NCBI GenBank assembly: GCA_015832175.1
Contig: WJXW01000002.1
Location: 1,302,001-1,366,000 of the forward strand
DNA: 64,000 nucleotides
Source: Paraphaeosphaeria minitans
Lineage: Eukaryota; Ascomycota; Dothideomycetes; Pleosporales; Didymosphaeriaceae
Direction of reading: 5' to 3'
In this document: in pieces, positions 56,741-64,000 of the stretch
How positions within the stretch are numbered: position 1 is the stretch's first letter
Layout: every line of letters begins with the position of its first letter
Notes under the pieces: generated by a model
What the model was told of the DNA's origin: nothing
Databases searched by the model: none
What the model saw: only the letters and a program-made list of their open reading frames with translations
Program-made: the position numbers and the translations under genes

Positions 56741-58229
56741 ATGGGTGGACCAGCAGGCATCGTCTCCGAGAGCGGAAGCGCCGCGTACAAGACCTTGAGG
56801 AATAATGTTGCTTCGAGCTGGGCTAGAGACCCTGGTCTTGGACGACTGAATATCGGCATCGGGTTGATCTTTTGCTCTGCTGCGGCCAACGGGTTCGATG
56901 GAAGTCTGATGAACGGACTGTTAGCTATCCCGCAATGTCAGTGCATTGTTCAAAGATATTCTTGGCCTGTAACATTGCGTAGTTAAAAGAGGATCTAGGA
57001 AATATATCAACGAGTATTCTTGGCCTCATCATTGCTGGTATCAGCCTTGGTGGTCTCCCCTCTTTCATCCCAGCCTCATATGTCTCCGACCTGATCGGCC
57101 GCCGGTACACCGTCGCCATCGGGTCTACCATCACGCTCGCAGCGTCCATCATTCGGGCTGCAAAGAAAGGACCCTGGGCTATACTCGGCACGCGAATCGT
57201 GCTCGGCATAGGTCTCAGTTTCTCTCAGACTGCAGCGCCGCCTCTAACCACGGAAATTGCGCACCCAAAGCACCGCGGTCAGATCACGGCGCTGTTCCAG
57301 GCGGCTGGTGGCGAAGGGTAGGAATGATGAGGCTTTGCAAATGCTCGCAAGGTATCATGTCAATGGCGATGTCAACGATGAGCTGGTAAGAAATTCCCCC
57401 GCAGGCATGACATCAGCCCATTAGGATATAAATGTCACCACGACGCAGGTCCTCTTCGAATTCAGCGAAATCCGCCAAGCCATCTCCTACGAGCGCTCAG
57501 CCGCCAATTCTACCGGCTTTCTCTCTTTCTTCGAGTCGCGCGGAAACCGCCACCGTCTCCTTATCTGCGTTCTCGTCGGTTTCATGATCCAATGGGCAGG
57601 AAATGGTACGATATTCCATTTTTTGAAGTCCTGATGATTTTATACATAAACAATTCCGACATATCCCACCTTTGCGACTCCGCTGACTCAGTATACGCGT
57701 GTGTAGGCATAGTTTCGTACTACCTCGCCCCGATACTCGAATCCGTCGGCGTCACATCCGCCGTCTCCCAAGCCACCATCAACGTCAGCCTTCAGGTCTG
57801 GAACGCGCTCCTTGCAGCCGCCGGCGCCGTAGCTGCTGAAAGATACGGACGGCGTCCACTTTCGGTCGCATACATCGTGGAGATCCTGTCTTTCAGGCTG
57901 CGCTCGAAAGGGCTCTCGATCAACTTGACGGTGGTATTTGGCGCGGCGTTCTTCAACCAGTATGTCAATCCTGTTGCGCTGGGTGCGATACACTGGAAGT
58001 TTTACTTCGTCTACATCGGCACATTGCGGGGATGATTTTCATTGCTTACTTTCTGTTTCCTGAAACGAAGGGTCGTACGTTGGAAGAGATTGCTATTGTG
58101 TTTGATGGCAAGGCTGCTGAACCAGAGGTGCACCGCCGTGTGTCTGTGGGCTTGGAGGTCAAGGGTGATACTGGGCACATGACGGGGAAGCACAAGGAGC
58201 ATTCTACGTTTGCTAGAAGCGTCACTTGA
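56741..58229 (+). pseudogene. MFS sugar transporter pseudogene (lactose-permease-like)
   Basis: Fragments of one MFS sugar porter follow in order but not in one frame. They are: MGGPAGIVSESG with the first helix (LIFCSAAANGFDGSLMNGLLAIPQ); LKEDLGNISTSILGLIIAGISLGGLPSF, SDLIGRRYTVAIGS (the conserved RxGR-type loop) and HPKHRGQITALFQA; then directly RLVAKGRNDEALQMLARYHVNGDVNDEL in another frame; QWAGNG; IVSYYLAPILESVGVTSA; ERYGRRPL joined to VAYIVEILSFRLRSKG; and PETKGRTLEEIAIVFDG. At least two internal deletions are evident, each about 45-60 residues and each removing membrane helices (after ALFQA and after ERYGRRPL). There is also a frame break near 57313 and a first intron whose phase does not match. 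A working 12-helix transporter cannot be made. Confidence 0.8.
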
Positions 58230-58472
58230 ATAAGTTTTGTGCGGTTGAAATTGATTCCGCACACGCACAGTGGTATACAAAAATGATTTTATCTCGACCG
58301 AGACAAACCTGCGCCGCGCCGTGACCTGGTGGCTTGCGGACCCCAGTCTGCACTATAAAAACATTTAATGGTTAGGTATAGTATCACGGCTCTCATATAC
58401 GCCATTCACTTCAAAGCCAACGGAGAACACACTTTGATCAAGCTTTTTGCAAGGCAGCTCACAAACACCACC

Positions 58473-58909
58473 ATGTCCTCCAACCCCAGTCAGCCACCTT
58501 TCATTTACCTCACCCCTAACCATTGCCACTAACCTTATCCTTCTCAGACGATCTCCATATCTGGAACCAGATCCTCCGCACAAACAACCAATCCCTCTAC
58601 GCCGAATTCAAGCGCATTCAATCCGAGAACGCAGCCCTCTGCGCCGAGTTGATGGCGAAAAACGAGCAGATCAAGGATAAAGACGACCAGATCGAGAAGC
58701 TGGAGAAGATGGGTGTGGCGAAAGACGGGGTGCTCAAGGACAAAAGTGCCCAGATTAAGACGAAGGACAGGATGATCAAAGACAGAGACGAGCAGATTGA
58801 GAAGCTGGAGGCGGTGTGTGAGAAGGTCTTGAAGGGGCATGTGCGTTATCAGGAGCAGATGGAGAGCAGGTTTGAGGAGCTGGATAAGGTGCTTGAGAGG
58901 TTGGAGTAG
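58473..58909 (+). CDS. Small coiled-coil protein
   Basis: Exons are 58473-58488 and 58548-58909 (125 residues). The 59-nt intron (GTCAG, two CTAAC boxes, TTCTCAG) joins MSSNP to NDLHIWNQILRTNNQ. Almost the whole protein is a predicted heptad coiled coil, rich in Lys, Glu, Asp and Gln: IQSENAALCAELMAKNEQIKDKDDQIEKLE, then a near-repeat KDRMIKDRDEQIEKLE. No signal peptide, membrane segment or other domain is visible. It is the first of several similar small loci in the next 3 kb. Function unknown. Confidence 0.7.
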
Positions 58910-59384
58910 TGGGAAAGAGGAAGGTATGAGGTTGATGCAAGCATTCTGAACAGCCTTGGGTTCCTGGGCGTGGCCATACAATAGCAAGTTCGGTATTCCG
59001 TTATTAATGCTGGAGCAATACGAGGTACCGAAAGTAAGACCTGTATGGGACTTTTGTGTGTGTATGATGGTGTCAAATATAAGGCTGATGCGCGAGCTCG
59101 GGTATCAGCGTGGGTTCACGAGTACAGTAATGCTGCAACAAAATTCGTGGTTCTTTACTCATCATGAAGTAACACACCTTGATAATAATAAAGGACGCAC
59201 CTCGACAGGCAGTGTGGTTGAAGACAGGCATGAGCCACGCTGTGATGTAGTAATATAAGTTCGCGGGTGCGCTCCTTCATATTAAATCTCGCCCATTCTC
59301 CAATGCGCTCAGTTTCACCACTCTCCATTTTAGCTTGCTGCGTACGAACTACAGGTAAGCTCAATCTGTGGTTCATCACTCCCG
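58910..59384. other. Spacer between small coiled-coil loci
   Basis: No gene seen. Contains the 3' flank of the 58.5-kb gene and the leader of the 59.4-kb relic. Confidence 0.4.
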
Positions 59385-59786
59385 AATGTCTTCTGAAACC
59401 CCCAGCTCCCACCCTACCTCGGCATACCTTAACACAGCACCAGTCTCGCCACTTCTTCCTGCAGACTAGACGAATATTTCCGTCTTGAGGTCTACAATAT
59501 CGCAAACGAGATTTAAAAGATCATCGACAGACTCGAAGAAGGTGAGTGCGTTCCACTTCACTAAAACGTATGCTTCTGCTAACGAGTAGAAATAACAGTA
59601 AATGATGATGAGCAAGAAGATGAAAAATTTGCGAGCCATTCAAACTCTTCAGAACCGAGGCAGAGGCTCATTGGCCTGGGTGCGATAAGTTGAAGGCCGA
59701 GATAAAGGAGCACCTAGCCTTTAGGTGAGCTCGAAAGTAAGGCCGAGAAGTTGGTAGAATGGTGGAAGGAGGCTGGTGAGGTTTAA
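59385..59786 (+). pseudogene. Relic of a small coiled-coil gene
   Basis: It starts MSSETPSSHPTS and soon reaches a stop after LLPAD. A later stretch reads LDEYFRLEVYNIANEI, stop, KIIDRLEE, followed by an intron-like GTGAGT...CGAGTAG. Then FRTEAEAHWPGCDKLKAEIKEHLAFR is interrupted and continues in another frame as GELESKAEKLVEWWKEAGEV and a stop at 59784-59786. The end resembles the 60.3-kb gene (FRAYIDLHMRELEEKLMGKW), and the 3' flanks share GCGGCATGTTTGTAC against GCGGCACGTTTGTAC. I infer a decayed paralog. Confidence 0.5.
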
Positions 59787-60276
59787 TGCCCAAGTTATGG
59801 ATGTCGAAGACAAGAGATCATTTTCCAGAGAGTCAGCTTGATGGTTAACATTGCGGTTCGCGTGGCGGCATGTTTGTACAGGAAGCAAGGATGCCTCTTA
59901 TCACGGAGTATCATCACAGACCTTGTAGCTGTCGCGGCCGGGGCTTGAATCATGGCAGTTCTTAAACACCGTGGTTTAACATCGAATCTATTCTGTAAAC
60001 ACTTGATTAGACATCCTAGGGCATCGGGCCTAACTAAAAGATCAGCATGCGCGGTGACAATCATGGTAGTTCGGTTGAAAACCTAAACAAGCCACCTTGT
60101 GACTGCTTCTTATATAGCTACACGGTCGCGCAACTTCGATTATAAGACGTCCTTTACTCTCTTGCCGCCAAAACTTCTATCTCCGCTGGTACTCGACACG
60201 CGCGAGCGTCTGGTAAGTTCATGACACAACCCGTGGATTCATGCTAACATCGCCAGCCGCAACACTCCCTCGGCGC

Positions 60277-60790
60277 ATGCTACCTCTGGTGGATATCGAA
60301 GCCCAGCCGTCCGATCCGGTATTTCTACAAACCGCTATCGGCACAACATCATCCCTCGATCCCGAGCTACAGCCCTACATGGCATCTAGTTCCATCGACA
60401 GTTTCTCACGGAGCATGATGGAAAAGCCCAACGTGGGTGAGTGCGCGACTGACGATGATGAAGTATACACGCATGGTGATGATGGAAATACAGCAAAAGC
60501 TCGTTCAGCCGGACCAGCGCAAGCAGATTGTCAAGAAGCGTTCGGCCAAGCCCAGCAAGCGCAAAGAGGTGGACACACTGCGTGTCGAGTTCGAAGCCTT
60601 GAAAGCACAGACCGAGATGCGCATATGCAAATTTGAGGAGCAGCTCGCTGGCCATCGGAAGGCCATCGCGACCGAGCGTAAGGAGCTGGAGACATTGCGA
60701 GCTGAGTTTGTCGTCTTTCGAGCATACATCGACTTGCACATGCGCGAGCTCGAGGAGAAGCTCATGGGGAAGTGGAGTGCGCTGGATTGA
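60277..60790 (+). CDS. Small basic coiled-coil protein
   Basis: Exons are 60277-60432 and 60494-60790 (150 residues). The intron (GTGGGTGAGT...AATACAG, 61 nt) joins MMEKPN to QKLVQPDQRKQ. An upstream GTAAGT...CTAAC...CAG intron (about 60213-60256) appears to lie in the 5' UTR. The N-terminal 50 residues are Ser/Pro/Leu-rich; the rest is a basic patch (KQIVKKRSAKPSKRKE) followed by a coiled coil (VDTLRVEFEALKAQTEMRICKFEEQL, later ERKELETLRAEF). It resembles the neighbouring 59.4-kb relic at the C-terminus. Function unknown. The donor could also be the GTGAGT four bases later, which would change the frame, so the model is tentative. Confidence 0.6.
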
Positions 60791-62249
60791 TGACTCGGCG
60801 AGGTGGGTCGGTTGGTTCATGTCGGTTGTCGGCGAACTGTAGATGAGGTTTGGAATGATGCATTGCAATTTGCATTGCGGCACGTTTGTACCGAAACTCT
60901 TGGAGACTGAGTGTCTCCCATCTCGGGCATGAAAGTGTGGTGTTTATAGCTGTCACGCTTAATGCTGAACATCTTGTTGGTTCTTAGAAGCTGATGCCTG
61001 CCGTTAGATTTAGAATCTGGGGATTTGATTGTTCGTCATAGTATAATACAGCTTACGAATGGCCAGTACGAGAGCTGTATTAGAAACGGGCTTGGTGTGA
61101 TAAATTGTACAGAAACATAGAACTTGACGCATGATGATATGTTAAAGAAGATCGCGAAATCTCACCTAACTTAAGGCAAAACCCAATAGCGGGAAGAAGC
61201 ATGGACATCGGGCGTAGAAATGCGTCTTTGTAACCTCAACTTCGACTGATACATCGGGTTTATTCAGTGTGGTGTCCGATATCTTGCGTCAGACCATCCA
61301 GGACCGCACAATCAAACGGCGTCGGCTATTGGAAGAATTAAAGGAGCGTGAGGACATGCTTGTTGAAATGGCATGCTAAAAGCGTAAAAATCCCGAAACG
61401 GGAATTCCTCAATAGAGCCGTTTACCAGAACGTTCAGCCTTGAGCAATGACACTGGAAGATATTCAAGACGCTTGACCTCCTGGGTAACTATCGTGGCCG
61501 TATCGCAGAAGATCTCTGTCGACCTACATTGGCTGTCTGAAGATTCGTTGTAGGCTTGGGCTAATTGCGACGACAGGAAGGTGACCACTTCATCACGGCC
61601 CACGGTTTGCTGCAAAGCAGCTCATGAGAAACCTCCATATGAGAGTCAACGAAACCCTCCATTAGACTATCGGTGGCAGCCATCGCCGTGCCGACATACT
61701 TACTTGAACAGGAAGGTGGTAACGAATTAGCGCTTGACGCCCCGCAGCCAAGGTTCCGGGACCACCAACGGACAAGGCTCCCGGGACTTTTCCGTAGAAT
61801 GGGCCTCTCGTCTATCCTAGAAGCGGACTGATGAAATGCGGGATGACGAATTAATAGTCAAAAGATTTTCGGAAGGCCCCGCGCTGCTATCAGAATTGTC
61901 GAGATGGTGGTACATATGCCTACCGACATCGGAGATGCGAACGTATGCCGCGCTCACGACTCGCTGGTAGACTAAGTATAGAACCCATGTGTGGTATCGT
62001 GATAGATTGGCGGATTTCGCTCGGCTGTGTGGACACCCAAATTTTTGAGGATTTCCATTCGTCAACTTCGCCAACTGAAAAAGGAGGTACATCGTGCGAG
62101 TCGTCGCCGATTGCTGAAATAGTCATTGTGTCGGCACACAGTATCGCTCTGGAGACTTGCTTGATAGATACCGTAGGTATATAGCCGGATTGAGCGTTCT
62201 CGGTGGTCCTCGACACTGAACCCCCACTCCTCGCGCCGCGATAGACAAG
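60791..62249. other. Intergenic region with a possible orphan exon and small minus-strand frames
   Basis: Includes a coding-like segment at 61268-61379 on the plus strand. On the minus strand, frames at 61409-61615 (MQQTVGRDEVVTFLSSQLAQ) and 61920-62216 look mildly coding-like, and introns could be proposed between them. I see no family match and do not call a gene. Confidence 0.4.
61268..61379 (+). pseudogene. Possible terminal exon or relic of another small coiled-coil gene
   Basis: After a TTTATTCAG acceptor-like string the frame from 61269 reads 36 codons, including RQTIQDRTIKRRRLLEELKE and then REDMLVEMAC, and a stop. It is strongly charged and helical, like the neighbouring coiled-coil loci. 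No upstream exon with a matching phase could be found. Confidence 0.3.
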
Positions 62250-63805
62250 ATGAAGTCGGCGACTGAACCGCGCACAGTCGCGAGTGCTCTTCTCAGCGCA
62301 TCAGGTGTGGACGAGCTGGCTGAGAAGGTTTTCGCTGCGATTGACAAACAAGACGAGGGGCTGAGGACAATCAACAAAGAGGTATGCTACAATGAATTCT
62401 TGGACAGAAGTCGGTAGCTGACCAGCCGAACAGATCTGGGAGAACCCTGAGCTGGGATTCAAAGAAGTACACGCGCATAAAATACTCACAGATTTCCTAG
62501 AGGATCAGGGCTTCAAGGTGACTCGGAGCGCGTACAACATCAGCACCGCGTTTCGTGCGGAGTACTTCAGTGGCGAGGGACGCACTGTCTCGTTCAATGC
62601 GGAATTCGATGCACTTCCTGGTATTGGACATGCGTGCGGGCACAACTTAATCGCCACCATTGGTGTTGCTGCCGCGATTGGTGTCAAGGAGGCTTTGAAG
62701 AACCAGGGCGTGTCTGGGAAGGTCGTGTACGAAGGATTGTTTTCGAAGTAACGACTACGCGCGGCTAATGCTTTCTGTAGGCTCATCGGAACACCTGCAG
62801 AGGAGTCGCTAGGTGGCAAGGTCAAGCTTCTTGAAGCCGGGGCATACGATGACCTTGACTGTAGCTTGATGGCACATCCTGCGAATGATAGATATACGTC
62901 ATACGGCCGCACGCTGGCTTCTTGGAGAGCCAATGTCACCTGGACCGGAGAAGCTGCGCATGCGGCAGCCGCTCCCTACATGGGTCGCAATGCTCTCGAT
63001 GGTTTTGTGTCTGCGTACTCCAGCACTGGGCTTTACCGCCAGCAGCTCATGCCAACGGATCGCATCCATCATGTGATCCAGGGAAACCATGATATGGTTG
63101 CGAACATCATTCCGGATTCCGTCGACAGTGTGTGGGGTGTACGCGGGAAGACCAGGTAACTCTTCCTACATCTCCGTTCGACCATCCAGCTGATTCGGCG
63201 ATCACGTAGACCTCGCGTTGAGCAAGTGCGAGAGCAGCTTTTCAAGATTCTACATGCCTCTGCCAGCGCCACTAACACGTCAGTCGAGATCACGCCGTTC
63301 CAGGACTACTGGGACCAGAACCCCAGCTTGCAGCTTGCAAACGCATACTATGAGCTCCAGAAAAAATATGTCGACCCGGCGAAGGACACCGAGACGTCGA
63401 AATTCACCATCACGGCGCCTGAAGACGATGATGGCGAAGCAGCGGCTTCGTCGGATCAGGGTAACGTATCGTGGTTCTTGCCTTCAATCCAAGTTAGCTT
63501 TCCAGTTGGTGGCACTGCACCGGCGCACAACGCTGGGTTCCGCGAGCTCGCCGGGACTGTGAGTGAAATTTTGCTGGTCACATTTCCGAACACTGGCTGA
63601 TACATGGTAGGATTTTGCCCACGGGCAGGCTATCAAGACGGCAAAGGCGCTTGCCTTGACGGGGATCCAGGTGCTTCAGAACGAAGCGTTTGCTAAAGCT
63701 ATGTGGGAAGAATGGGAGGCGATGATCGCTAAGATCTCGGTGGGCTTGAAAGAGGGCAGTGCTGACTCGACGAAGAGAGCTGCGAAGAAGCGGCACGTGC
63801 ACTAG
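62250..63805 (+). CDS. M20 family metallopeptidase/amidohydrolase
   Basis: Exons are 62250-62381, 62434-62726, 62781-63155, 63210-63558 and 63611-63805 (447 residues), all introns 52-54 nt. The family hydrolyses dipeptides or N-acyl amino acids with two metal ions. Metal-binding and catalytic landmarks are FNAEFDALPGIGHACGHN, the GTPAEESLGGK loop with the catalytic Glu, and LMAHPAND. The dimerisation (lid) domain insert begins WTGEAAHAAAAPYMGRNALDG. The C-terminal half returns to the catalytic domain (GGTAPAHNAGF, DFAHGQAIKTAKALALTGIQVL), with the final metal His in AHNAGF or FAHGQ. Length is normal for PM20D2-like aminoacylase homologs. No signal peptide, so an intracellular enzyme. Substrate not determined. 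Confidence 0.93.
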
Positions 63806-64000
63806 AAGGACGGTCTTGACATTGCCTGGATTGAAAGTTAGGGAACGTTCCTGTCAGGAAGACTCGTGTTCGCGAGTGCGAGTACAAATGCATGTGTGTT
63901 CACGCGAAGAGATGCGTTTCGTCTGCGTATCGTTCGGACCAGTCGTAGAGCTTGGTCAGCAGTCTTCCAAGGTTCCCGAAGAGCGACTTCTGCGTGTCAC

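Noticed and set aside
1..64000. CRISPR arrays, bacterial operons, phage genes or a secondary-metabolite backbone gene
   Set aside because: No regularly spaced repeats, Shine-Dalgarno-led operons, phage proteins, PKS, NRPS or terpene synthase motifs were seen anywhere in the window.

Overview
This is nuclear DNA of a filamentous ascomycete (Pezizomycotina). Genes carry short GT-AG introns (mostly 45-85 nt) with CTAAC/CTGAC-type branch sites. Several families are typical of the group: an AA9 lytic polysaccharide monooxygenase, an XlnR/Xyr1-type regulator, further Zn2Cys6 regulators, a cytochrome b5-fused lactate dehydrogenase and a filamentous-fungus protein of unknown function. A Dothideomycete is my best guess from gene style, but this is an inference and no rRNA or mating locus is present.

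Layout. 0.4-2.2 kb: AA9 LPMO (+), followed by a polypyrimidine minisatellite. 3.2-4.1 kb: predicted membrane protein (-), then a dispersed repeat. 5.1-6.0 kb: ribose-5-phosphate isomerase (-), divergent from ULA1/NAE1 (6.7-8.5 kb, +), which needs one frameshift to read through. 8.9-9.9 kb: Ser/Pro-rich protein (-). 10.8-12.3 kb: aldehyde dehydrogenase (-). 16.1-19.4 kb: xlnR (+), with a 16-nt micro-exon in its zinc cluster. 19.4-29.6 kb: a gene-poor block ending in an unusual tRNA-Leu(AAG) gene (-). 30.3-32.0 kb: flavocytochrome b2-like enzyme (-). 32.3-34.3 kb: a decayed gene and the second copy of the dispersed repeat. 34.5-36.0 kb: short Zn2Cys6 regulator (-). 37.4-38.2 kb: GH43 pseudogene (+). 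39.6-41.4 kb: Zn2Cys6 regulator (+). 42.3-44.5 kb: SulP transporter (-). 46.9-49.3 and 49.9-52.3 kb: two proteins of unknown function (+). 52.7-53.5 kb: Emp24 (-). 54.5-56.0 kb: Myb/SANT-like protein (+). 56.7-58.2 kb: MFS sugar-transporter pseudogene (+). 58.5-61.4 kb: a run of small coiled-coil genes and relics (+). 62.2-63.8 kb: M20 peptidase (+).

How the genes fit together. Most loci are unlinked housekeeping functions: pentose-phosphate pathway, neddylation, ER-Golgi cargo sorting, sulfate transport and aldehyde or lactate oxidation. A loose plant-biomass theme runs through the window. The LPMO and the xylanase/cellulase activator look intact, while the GH43 hydrolase and a sugar transporter are visibly broken. 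This is consistent with partial loss of carbohydrate-use capacity.

The most unusual item is the tRNA-Leu(AAG) gene at 29638-29785. Besides the canonical 16-nt anticodon-loop intron it carries a 50-nt insert in the D-stem. That insert begins GTGAGT, contains CTAAT and ends CAG, so it looks like a spliceosomal intron inside a tRNA. Removing both inserts restores a complete 82-nt type II cloverleaf. All gene models here were spliced by eye and were not checked against transcripts or databases.
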